Source: an uncultured Oscillospiraceae bacterium (GTDB taxonomy: Bacteria; Bacillota; Clostridia; Oscillospirales; Oscillospiraceae). Taken from it: a stretch of DNA of 5,201 nucleotides. Within the stretch, counting starts at the first letter, position 1. Every line of letters starts with the position of its first letter. Location: NCBI GenBank assembly GCA_910585815.1, contig CAJUFJ010000099.1:1-5201 (forward strand), in the 5' to 3' direction. Of this stretch, positions 1 through 5,201 are shown in pieces. Below the pieces are notes generated by a model. It was not told where the DNA came from. It saw nothing but the letters and a program-made list of their open reading frames with translations, and did not search any database. The position numbers and the translations under genes are program-made.

Positions 1-17
1 AGGGTGCTCACCTTTTT
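1..17 (+). other. Possible 3' arm and T tract of an upstream intrinsic terminator
   Basis: The window opens with a GC-containing segment (AGGGTGCTCACC) followed directly by five Ts. This is how the descending arm and T tract of a factor-independent terminator look. The matching ascending arm would lie to the left of the window, so it cannot be confirmed. If correct, the gene that follows begins a new transcription unit. Confidence 0.2.
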
Positions 18-26
18 CGAGCCCTT

Positions 27-1179
27 TTGCTTAACTTTTTCCTTGACAAACACAAACTTGAAATCAAACAAGTCGTGGACTATCCACGCTGCCGCATCTA
101 CCGGGAATTTGTTCAAACCCTGATCCAGACCGGAGCATCCGAACCAACGGAGGCTCCGGTCTTTTTTATTATACCGTCCTCTGCTCCTACGCCAACTTCC
201 GAACCTCGTACCGCCGGCTGGACGGCATCACCTACACTGTCTACCCTGGCGAGTGGGTCTTCCGGGTCAGTGAACTGGCGGCTTGCTTTCGTGTCCGGTT
301 CCAGCATAAGGCTCTGTCCATCCTGAAGGTCCTCCAGGACCGGCAGCTTATCACCTTCACCCAGTTGGGACACGGCCATCTGGTCAAGTACAGCATCAAG
401 GGCTGGCGCAAGCATAACACGGTGCTGGACTACAACTGCCCCTGCAAAAGGAAAGCGGCTTCTTCTTTATGCCCATCGCCGTTGCTACAGAACTGATTAG
501 CTATGGCAAGGCGTCTGAGATGGATGTGGTGCTGGATTTGTGGCTCTCCGCCATCTATAAGGACAACCAAGTACGTGGTTCTGAGGTTGGCCCGGTGGTC
601 TATCTCCGCAACGGCACAGGCAATCCGCTGTTGAATTACTCCGATCTGGCCCAGCGGTGGGGCCTCTCACGTTCCACGGTTGGACGGCTGCTGAAAAAGC
701 TGGCTGACTTGGAGTACCTTACGCTCATGTCCTTCCCAGGCCGGACTGGCAGCGTGATTTATCTGAACAGCTATCTGTCCACCATGTTCCAGGTGTCTGA
801 TGTGATGGTGGACAAGGACGAGGTTGCGATGTCTCTGAATATCAAACTCCAGCTCCCAGATAGCACGGACACAGCAGACAATATCCCGGACGATCCCAAA
901 GTCTGCGTTTCAGACCAGCTCATTAGCGTTTCAAAATCGCAGGTGGAGCGCATTGTCCAAAAAGTGGCGCAAGTCCTTGAGACGCAAGGGATTTCCTGCT
1001 TTCACTGCCCCAAATCCACTGTTAAGTTATATCCCTTATCCGGCGACTGCACGGAAGCAGTAAAGGGGGACAGCGGACAAACGAGTGTTCTCAGGATTGG
1101 TATGGCGATCCAATGTGGAAACAATCATCCGATTTACAGCTTTGAACTTACTATGACCCCAATATCGACGAATTTTTGA
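27..1179 (+). pseudogene. Double winged-helix DNA-binding regulator, broken by two single-base deletions
   Basis: One protein of about 380 residues can be read only by joining three frames. The first runs to about 125 (segment KQVVDYPRCRIYREFVQTLI). The second runs 128-448 (DRSIRTNGGSGLFYYTVLCS onward, ending in NTVLDYNCPCK). The third runs 448-1179. Each junction fits loss of one base, the second in an A run (AAAA at 446-449, restoring KKESGFFFMP). Two winged-helix-like regions are visible. One is at about 248-400 (GEWVFRVSELAACFRVRF, then a wing LVKYSIKGW). The other is at about 634-766 (YSDLAQRWGLSRSTVGRLLK, then GRTGSVIYL). A C-terminal region has a CFHC pair plus two further cysteines. 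From memory, similar intact proteins of roughly this length occur in Clostridia conjugative elements; I infer a DNA-binding regulator of the element. The start is uncertain: TTG at 27 lacks a ribosome site, and the frame stays open to the left edge. Without repair it should give no full-length product. Confidence 0.75.
469..1179 (+). CDS. Intact 3' reading frame of the broken regulator (second winged helix and C-terminal domain)
   Basis: This 236-residue open frame is the part of the regulator after the second frameshift, and is what an automatic gene caller would probably report. It contains the second helix-turn-helix (about residues 57-82, DLAQRWGLSRSTVGRLLKKL), a wing (about 90-100, GRTGSVIYL), an acidic linker (about 130-150) and a cysteine-containing C-terminal domain (Cys 177, 180, 194 and 216). 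ATG 469 is an internal methionine of the parent gene. The nearest purine-rich run (AAAAGG, 446-451) is too far upstream to be a good ribosome site, so translation from here is doubtful. The frame ends in TGA at 1177-1179, just before the next gene. Confidence 0.5.
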   Translation: MPIAVATELISYGKASEMDVVLDLWLSAIYKDNQVRGSEVGPVVYLRNGTGNPLLNYSDLAQRWGLSRSTVGRLLKKLADLEYLTLMSFPGRTGSVIYLNSYLSTMFQVSDVMVDKDEVAMSLNIKLQLPDSTDTADNIPDDPKVCVSDQLISVSKSQVERIVQKVAQVLETQGISCFHCPKSTVKLYPLSGDCTEAVKGDSGQTSVLRIGMAIQCGNNHPIYSFELTMTPISTNF

Positions 1180-1191
1180 AAGGAGAAATCC

Positions 1192-1734
1192 ATGATGGCA
1201 AGGAAAAAGGTTGAGCGCAAGGTGACGGAGGACCCTCGTTACCACAACACCTGGAAGCTGCTGAAGAAGTACCGGGATGTGGTCTGGAGCCTGGAGCTGT
1301 CCGTCCAGCAGGTCAGGACGCAGTTTCAGATCGAATATGATACCAGCATTGAGGACTTCCTGGAGTCCATCTACCTGGCCGGCGCGGATCTGGGCGGCAC
1401 GGACATTGAACACCAGGCCCAGTGCATTGAGCGTAGCCACAAAATGCTCACGCTGGTACAGAACGCGGTCGATTTGCTCCGTACCCGGCACAAGAATGGG
1501 GAATCGTACTACTGGCTCCTGCACTATACCTACCTGTCTCCCCAGCAGCTCAAAAATGTGGAAGAAATCATCGAGCAGCTGCGTTTCCATATCCACGACA
1601 TCAGCTTCCGCACCTACTACCGCCGCCAGAAGGAGGCGATTGAGGCGTTAAGCTCTGTCCTGTGGGGATACACGGCGCAGGACAGCTTGCAGGTTTTGGA
1701 GCAGTTTTTCCCCGCAGAGGTGGGTGGCAGGTAA
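1192..1734 (+). CDS. Conserved helical protein with HTH-like C-terminus (ArpU / sigma-region-4-like)
   Basis: This is an intact 180-residue, soluble, charged protein with no signal peptide or membrane segment. The N-terminal part is basic and helical (residues 4-45, KKVERKVTEDPRYHNTWKLL). The middle is Asp/Glu-rich with a His/Cys cluster (about 72-84). The C-terminal part (about 112-160) reads as YLSPQQLKNVEEIIEQL, then SFRTYYRRQKEAIEALSSVL. That spacing of helices, with an Arg/Tyr-rich recognition-like helix, resembles ArpU-type phage regulators and sigma-70 region 4. The family assignment is from memory and inference. ATG 1192 is preceded by AAAGGAG (1179-1185) six bases upstream; ATG 1195 is equally possible and would drop one Met. 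The ribosome site abuts the stop of the regulator frame, so the two form an operon. It may regulate the mating-pore operon downstream, but nothing in the sequence proves this. Confidence 0.7.
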   Translation: MMARKKVERKVTEDPRYHNTWKLLKKYRDVVWSLELSVQQVRTQFQIEYDTSIEDFLESIYLAGADLGGTDIEHQAQCIERSHKMLTLVQNAVDLLRTRHKNGESYYWLLHYTYLSPQQLKNVEEIIEQLRFHIHDISFRTYYRRQKEAIEALSSVLWGYTAQDSLQVLEQFFPAEVGGR

Positions 1735-1771
1735 TTGGCACGGTTTTTGGCGCAGCATTGGCAGGGTTTTG
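1735..1771 (+). repeat. Imperfect direct repeat TTGGCA-S-GGTTTT, 23-base spacing
   Basis: TTGGCACGGTTTT starts at 1735 and TTGGCAGGGTTTT at 1758. The copies differ at one base and start 23 bases apart, about two helical turns. They begin directly after the stop codon of the upstream gene. Spaced direct repeats in a leader suggest a binding site for a dimeric or cooperative protein. An oriT-like or iteron role is also possible but has no further support here. Confidence 0.4.
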
Positions 1772-1803
1772 CTATTGAAGCGTAAATCCTTATACGTTAA
1801 AGT
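1769..1803 (+). promoter_or_regulatory. Weak candidate promoter in the leader
   Basis: Two overlapping weak sigma-70-type fits are visible. TTGCTA (1769-1774) with TATACG (1791-1796) has a 16-base spacer. TTGAAG (1775-1780) with TAAAGT (1798-1803) has a 17-base spacer. Each box matches consensus at four of six positions. Position is the main argument: any promoter dedicated to the mating-pore genes has to lie in this AT-richer stretch, because too little room remains after the terminators. Chance matches of this quality are common. Confidence 0.25.
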
Positions 1804-1812
1804 AAGTATGCT

Positions 1813-1832
1813 CAAAACTGTAAGCAAAACTG
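1813..1832 (+). repeat. Tandem CAAAACTG repeat, 12-base period
   Basis: CAAAACTG occurs at 1813-1820 and again at 1825-1832, separated by TAAG. The second copy runs into AAAACAGCTG at the foot of the long hairpin. The inverted form GTTTTGC at 1766-1772 also pairs with GCAAAAC at 1824-1830. It may be an operator or an alternative RNA-pairing element of the leader; the function is unknown. Confidence 0.35.
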
Positions 1833-1836
1833 AAAA

Positions 1837-1890
1837 CAGCTGCAGAAGGACGCTGAAAGCGTCTTTTTCTTTGTCCTTCTGCGGCAGCTG
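1837..1890 (+). promoter_or_regulatory. Long leader hairpin enclosing a terminator
   Basis: GCAGAAGGAC (1842-1851) is exactly complementary to GTCCTTCTGC (1873-1882). CAGCT (1837-1841) pairs with AGCTG (1886-1890) across a three-base bulge (1883-1885). The result is a stem of about 15 bp. The smaller terminator hairpin at 1849-1863 sits inside it and shares GAC (1849-1851) with it. The outer stem could close after the inner hairpin and T tract have been transcribed, so it would stabilise read-through RNA. Alternatively, it may be the structured 3' end of the upstream transcript. Confidence 0.55.
1849..1868 (+). terminator. Nested intrinsic terminator hairpin
   Basis: A 6-bp stem, GACGCT with AGCGTC, closes a three-base GAA loop and is followed at once by five Ts (1864-1868). 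It could end the transcript of the two upstream genes, or act as the first attenuator in front of the mating-pore operon. The stem is short, so termination may be partial. Confidence 0.6.
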
Positions 1891-1891
1891 A

Positions 1892-1925
1892 GGCAGCATC
1901 CAAATTTCCGGGTGCTGCCTTTTTT
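1892..1925 (+). terminator. Strong intrinsic terminator just upstream of the Maff2 gene
   Basis: GGCAGCATCC (1892-1901) pairs with GGGTGCTGCC (1910-1919) with one G-T wobble around an eight-base loop. Six Ts (1920-1925) follow. Only 22 bases lie between this T tract and the AGGAGG ribosome site, which is too little for a promoter with a normal leader. The terminator therefore probably lies inside the leader of the downstream operon and acts as an attenuator, unless the operon is read from further upstream by antitermination. Confidence 0.75.
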
Positions 1926-1953
1926 CAGGACAGAAGCCAACGAAAAAAGGAGG
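1918..1953 (+). promoter_or_regulatory. Shine-Dalgarno of the Maff2 gene, with a complementary upstream T tract
   Basis: AGGAGG (1948-1953) lies seven bases before TTG 1961 and is what fixes that unusual start codon. CCTTTTTTC (1918-1926), which is the T tract of the terminator plus its flanks, is perfectly complementary to GAAAAAAGG (1942-1950). That 9-bp stem with a 15-base loop would cover the first half of the ribosome site. It competes with the terminator stem only at the two Cs at 1918-1919. In RNA that has escaped termination it could dampen translation. The complementarity is seen directly; the regulatory role is inferred. Confidence 0.55.
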
Positions 1954-1960
1954 TTTTTCA

Positions 1961-2344
1961 TTGAAACAAGACAAAACGTCATCTCCGCGCACTCCCCGGC
2001 GCAGGTTTGACCCCGGACGCGGCGCGTTCATGGTCTATCTGGGTGTCTGCACGTCCACGCTGCTCTGTCAACCGGCTTTTGCGGCTGACACGATTTGGAC
2101 GAAGGCCAGCGACATCATGAAGGACGTCTACACCCAGATTCTCGCCATCTCCACCATTGCCGCTATCGTAATGGCCGCCGTGGCACTGCTGATGATGAAC
2201 TTTTCCCGCTCTGGCCGGACGGTGGATGAATCTCGGGCGTGACTGAAGCGCGTCGTCATCACCTGGATCATCCTGAACTCTCTGGGGTTCATCATGAGCT
2301 ATGTCACGCCCTTCTTCTCCGGCGGACAGTGGACAGCGCCGTAA
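1961..2344 (+). pseudogene. Maff2-family small membrane protein with an in-frame TGA
   Basis: The frame opens at TTG 1961 behind a strong AGGAGG. It reads 93 codons to a TGA (2240-2242), then continues with 33 well-behaved codons to TAA 2342-2344. The whole would be 127 residues. It starts with a basic N-terminus (RTPRRRFDPGRG), followed by a hydrophobic signal-like segment ending in QPAFA-A (about 24-42). Two membrane segments follow (about 58-79 and 98-116), flanking the conserved-looking loop NFSRSGRTVDESRA-[W]-LKR. The match to Maff2 proteins of conjugative elements is from memory, and in these the loop continues with Trp, so TGG has most likely become TGA by one change. The signal sequence plus two helices is a pilin-like (VirB2/TrbC) layout, so a mating-pore or pilus role is a fair inference. 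The product stopping at 2242 would lack the last membrane segment. Confidence 0.8.
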
Positions 2345-2350
2345 TCACCT

Positions 2351-3061
2351 ATGGGCATTTTAGACGGCATTGTAGCATGGATTGCGGAACAAGTCATGCA
2401 CGGCCTGGATTTGATAAACACATCAGTTTTGGGCGCTCTGGGCTGTGATATGGCCGTGTTTCTGCGCTACTTCCCGGCGGCAGAGACGATGTATAATGTC
2501 TTTGTGGCTCTGGCAATCGGGCTGATTCTGCTGCTTTGGGTATGGAACCTGTTCAAGAACTATGGTCTGGGTGTGGGAGCAGAGGCAGAAGATCCTGTTA
2601 AACTGACCATCTGGACCATCTTGTTCATTGGTCTGGCCTACTATGCGGACTCCATCGTTGATACGGTGCTGACTATCGGTGGTACACCCTATGATTGGAT
2701 ATTGACATCCACACTTCCAAGTCTGGATTTTGCCAGCTCCAACTCGGTCCTGCTCACCATCCTCGGCGTCTGTGCTAACGGGGCGGTGACATTGATCGTC
2801 CTGATTCTGGTGCTGGTCCTGGCCTGGAACTATTTGAAGCTGCTGTTCGAGGCGGCGGAGCGGTATGTGCTGCTGGGGGTCCTGGTCTACACAGCGCCAG
2901 TGGCCTTTGCCATGGGTGCGTCCCAGGCCACGTCCAGCATCTTCAAAAGCTGGTGCCGGATGTTCGGCGGCCAAGTATTCCTGCTCCTGATGAACGCATG
3001 GTGTCTGCGCCTGTTCACCAGCATGGTGGGAGCATTCATCGCCAACCCGCTATCACTCTGA
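2351..3061 (+). CDS. VirB6/TrbL-like mating-pore membrane protein
   Basis: This is an intact 236-residue polytopic inner-membrane protein, recognised from memory as the CD1112-type VirB6/TrbL-like family of Clostridia conjugative elements. It would form part of the membrane channel of the type IV secretion system. Hydrophobic segments lie at about 47-67, 84-106, 133-162, 171-190 and 204-230. Family-like stretches include WNLFKNYGLGVGAEAEDPVK (64-83), TIGGTPYDWIL (108-118), a long helix running into WNYLKLLFEAAERYVLLG (159-176), and SWCRMFGGQVFLLLMNAWCL near the C-terminus. It starts six bases after the true end of the Maff2 frame (TAA 2344) and has no good ribosome site of its own, so it is probably translated by coupling. 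The early TGA in the Maff2 gene could therefore reduce its expression. It ends in TGA 3059-3061, which overlaps the ribosome site of the next gene. Confidence 0.85.
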   Translation: MGILDGIVAWIAEQVMHGLDLINTSVLGALGCDMAVFLRYFPAAETMYNVFVALAIGLILLLWVWNLFKNYGLGVGAEAEDPVKLTIWTILFIGLAYYADSIVDTVLTIGGTPYDWILTSTLPSLDFASSNSVLLTILGVCANGAVTLIVLILVLVLAWNYLKLLFEAAERYVLLGVLVYTAPVAFAMGASQATSSIFKSWCRMFGGQVFLLLMNAWCLRLFTSMVGAFIANPLSL

Positions 3062-3070
3062 GGAGGCTTT

Positions 3071-4644
3071 ATGAGAAGAGCCAAGAAACTCTTGAAATTT
3101 ATACTGTTGGCGGCGCTGATACTTTCGGTCCTGTGTGTACCGGCCTTTGCCCTTGACGAAAGCGAGGTGGAGGCTGCGGTCGCGGCTTCCAGCAAGGAGG
3201 CCGTCACCGGGAACGTCCTGATCTGGTTTCTCTGTGCGGTGGCTTTTTTGAAGGTGTCACAGAAGATTGACAGCTTTATGGCAAGCCTGGGCATCAACGT
3301 GGGTCATACTGGCGGCTCCCTGCTGGGCGACGCTATGGTAACCTTCCGGGCGGCCACAATGGCAACCGGGGGTGCGGGCCGAATCCTTGGCGGAGGACGG
3401 CACGGCACTGGGGCCTCCGCAGCTGGGGGCGCTTCTGGCAGCGGATCCAGTTCTGCCGGGTCCGCCGGATTCTTCAAAGGCGGTTTAATCGGTATAGCTG
3501 GCCGGCACATTACCAACAGCGCAGTCAAAACCGCTACTACACAGACTCCCGCTGTCCACACCGCCCAGAAACAGGGCGCAGCGGCTGTGCATACTGCCAG
3601 TGAAAAGTTGTCCTCTTCGGATGCCCGTACCGACAGCTCATTTCATTCTGGCGGTGTGATCCATACAGATACAATTTCCCGTACCGACAGCACAGCGCAA
3701 AAGGACAGCGCGACTCAGCGGGAGGGTATCATCCTCACTGGAAACGATACGCCTCCTGCCGCGCCCATTCAAACAGGCGGCGGCTCTCCGCCTGCTGGCA
3801 GTCCTGCTTCTGTTGGGCCAGCACCTGTTGACAGCAGCGTTTCCTCCGGTGTCTCTCCCCAGGAAAATGGAATTATCCTGACCGGAACTGATATACCGCT
3901 TGGGCCCCTGTCCCTGCGGACGCAGCTATCCCAGCGGACAATATCCCAACTTCAGATATCGGAATCCAGCTCACACCGGCTGCTTCACAGGAAGAAACTA
4001 TCCTTGCCGGCGGTGGGCATATCGTTCACAGCGCCAGCGAGAAGGCCCATTTGGAGATGGTCCGGCAAGGCGGCGGGGGCGGCGGCACAAGTGAAAGTCA
4101 TTCTGTTAATCACACCCGTAGCGTGGAGAACATTCATCGGAGCAGCCATAGCATGTTCCCTGTCCGTATGCCGACCCTGGGCGGAAAAATCTTCTCCAAT
4201 TCACTTCAATCCGGCGGTCAGTTTGCCAATGATGTGATTGGCATGGTGGCCCGGGGCTATATGCGCTCCGCAGGTTCCATCACCGGCGATTTAGCCGCGC
4301 AGTCCCTCCAATCCTACATGGGCCACACTGCTATCGGCCCTGGTGACACCGAAAAAGTCTCTTACTCCCAGGTGGAGATTGGCGGCGGGCGCATCACTGG
4401 CCGGGAAGTGACCCCAGAACACCCCCAGGGCATTGACTTTGCCATGTACCATGTAGACCAGTACGCCAAGCCCGAGGGCAGCTATCAAAAGGTGTTTTCT
4501 GCGGATGGAGCAGCGTGGTACAAGCAGCAGGCTGTTGATACGGTGGTCAAAACCCCTTTCAAGGCCCCGGACGGTGAGATCGGCTATCAGAAGGAGATCG
4601 TCAAGCGGCTGCCTACCCCGCCGAAGCGGAAAGACCGAATGTGA
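3071..4644 (+). pseudogene. Exported VirB6-associated transfer protein, broken by one single-base deletion
   Basis: GAGGAGG (3060-3066) lies four bases before ATG 3071. The product starts with a signal peptide (RRAKK, a hydrophobic run, then VPAFA-L at about 27/28). A membrane segment follows at about 48-61, then KVSQKIDSFMASLGINVGHT (61-80), which resembles the C-terminal part of VirB6/TrbL proteins. Next is a long Gly/Ser/Thr/Pro-rich, probably disordered region. At about 3896-3899 the frame shifts: repair by one G (CCG-GCT-TGG for the present CCGCTTGG) joins GIILTGTDIP to AWAPVPADAAIP. It then runs to TGA 4642-4644, giving 524 residues. The C-terminal domain (about 355-524, VARGYMRSAGSITGDL, YSQVEIGGGRITG, LPTPPKRKDRM) is compact and family-like. 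The middle has internal repeats: GIILTGNDTP/GIILTGTDIP and AVHTAQKQ/AVHTASEK/IVHSASEK. As written, translation continues in a wrong frame to 4237 and loses this domain. I infer a transfer-complex part facing the outside; its exact role is unknown. Confidence 0.75.
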
Positions 4645-4656
4645 GGTGAGATTTTT

Positions 4657-5201
4657 ATGGAACACGAACAGCGGGACAGCTACCTGATCCCGCCTAATTT
4701 TATCGAGGGCGGCACACTGCTGGGCGGCATGTTTAGGACCCGGAATGTCATTGAGGCCGGTGTCTTGGGCACCGTCGTTGGACTGCCGGTCCTCAACCTG
4801 GGATTTTCCCTGACTGCCCGGATCATCATTTTGTGCCTGACGGCCCTGCCCCTCGTCCTCCTGGCCCTGATTGGCGTTGGAGGGAGCAGTTTGTCATCGT
4901 TCATTCTGCTGTTTTTCAGCTATCTGCGAAACCGCCGGGTGTTGTCCCAGGACGCTCCGGCGCGGGAGCGGGACGGCAAGGAGCTGTCTATGCACCCTAC
5001 CTGGTTACGGAGTAAGCGGCCCGCAGAGGAACAGGAGACCGAAGCACAGCCCAAAAGCAAAAGCCGCTTTCAGGTGGATTTGAAGGCACGAAAGCTGGAC
5101 CAGTTCAAAACCTTCCTGGAGCCGGAGGAGGTGGTACGTCCCATCAATCCACTGGCTGACTACATTCCCATTGAGAAGGTCGCCAACGGCATCATCTACA
5201 C
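4657..5201 (+). CDS. PrgI-family transfer protein, possibly fused to a VirB4-like ATPase (partial, runs off the right end)
   Basis: ATG 4657 follows GAGGTGAG (4643-4650) by six bases, and that ribosome site overlaps the stop of the preceding gene. The visible 181 residues begin with YLIPPNFIEGGTLLGGMFRT (9-28), typical of PrgI proteins of Clostridia conjugative elements as I remember them. Two membrane segments follow (about 34-50 and 55-75), then FFSYLRNRRVL (86-96) on the cytoplasmic side. PrgI proteins are small inner-membrane partners of the VirB4 ATPase in Gram-positive type IV secretion. A short PrgI protein would normally stop soon after about residue 120. Here the frame goes on through a charged linker (100-150) to PEEVVRPINPLADYIPIEKV (156-175), then ANGIIY at the edge. 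That looks like the start of a VirB4-like ATPase. The frame is still open at 5201, so a PrgI-VirB4 fusion is likely but unproved. Confidence 0.75.
   Translation, partial: MEHEQRDSYLIPPNFIEGGTLLGGMFRTRNVIEAGVLGTVVGLPVLNLGFSLTARIIILCLTALPLVLLALIGVGGSSLSSFILLFFSYLRNRRVLSQDAPARERDGKELSMHPTWLRSKRPAEEQETEAQPKSKSRFQVDLKARKLDQFKTFLEPEEVVRPINPLADYIPIEKVANGIIY

Noticed and set aside
43..71. TTGACA at 43-48 as a -35 promoter box
   Set aside because: No acceptable -10 box lies 16-18 bases downstream (the sequence there is AAACAA), and the site is inside the apparent coding region.
446..451. Programmed -1 ribosomal frameshifting as an explanation of the frame changes
   Set aside because: None of the three sites (about 126, 446 and 3897) shows an X-XXY-YYZ slippery heptamer in the proper frame, and no strong hairpin at the right distance was seen. 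Two such events in one regulator gene would also be unlikely.
1036..1596. A long open frame on the minus strand opposite the HTH-like gene
   Set aside because: It lies opposite an intact + strand gene, has no ribosome site or recognisable motif, and its composition is that of an antisense shadow. The same holds for minus-strand frames at 113-415, 1648-2031, 2423-2974, 2887-3297, 3304-3561, 4291-4665 and 4680-4904.
2240..2242. A genetic code in which TGA encodes Trp or another amino acid
   Set aside because: The window uses TGG freely for Trp, and TGA is the natural stop of other frames here (1177, 3059 and 4642). Reassignment does not fit.
4068..4086. GGC/GGG-rich tract as a structural or repeat element
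   Set aside because: It encodes a poly-glycine linker in the repaired frame of the exported protein, which fully explains it.
1..5201. CRISPR array, tRNA, rRNA, insertion sequence or attachment site
   Set aside because: No regularly spaced repeats of array type, no cloverleaf or rRNA sequence, no transposase motif and no terminal inverted repeats were seen.

Overview
The window is a piece of a conjugative element (an ICE or conjugative transposon) of the type common in gut Firmicutes, probably from a Clostridia/Oscillospiraceae host. I infer this from the gene order, the moderately high GC content and the strong AGGAGG-type ribosome sites. All supportable genes lie on the + strand. The left part (about 27-1734) holds two cytoplasmic genes, a broken double winged-helix regulator and an intact 180-residue helical protein with an HTH-like C-terminus. 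The right part (1961-5201) is the start of a type IV secretion (mating-pore) operon. It contains a Maff2-family small membrane protein, a VirB6/TrbL-like channel protein, an exported protein with a long disordered glycine/serine/threonine-rich middle, and a PrgI-family protein that runs off the window and may be fused to the start of a VirB4-like ATPase.

Between the two parts is a 226-base gene-free leader (1735-1960). It holds two sets of short direct repeats, a long hairpin with a terminator nested inside it, a second strong intrinsic terminator, and a 9-bp complementarity between the second terminator's T tract and the Shine-Dalgarno sequence of the Maff2 gene. Only about 20 bases separate the last terminator from that ribosome site. 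Transcription entering the mating-pore operon from upstream must therefore pass two terminators, which looks like an attenuated leader controlling transfer genes.

Three of the six genes are damaged. The regulator has two single-base deletions (about 126-128 and 446-449). The exported protein has one (about 3896-3899). The Maff2 gene carries TGA where the family is expected to have Trp (2240-2242). The remaining genes read cleanly. Either the element has recently begun to decay, or the sequence carries small deletion errors; the window alone cannot decide. I saw no RNA genes, CRISPR array, insertion sequence or attachment site. The system is a recognisable mating-pore module rather than a clearly new one; the most original features are the leader structure and the shared damage pattern.
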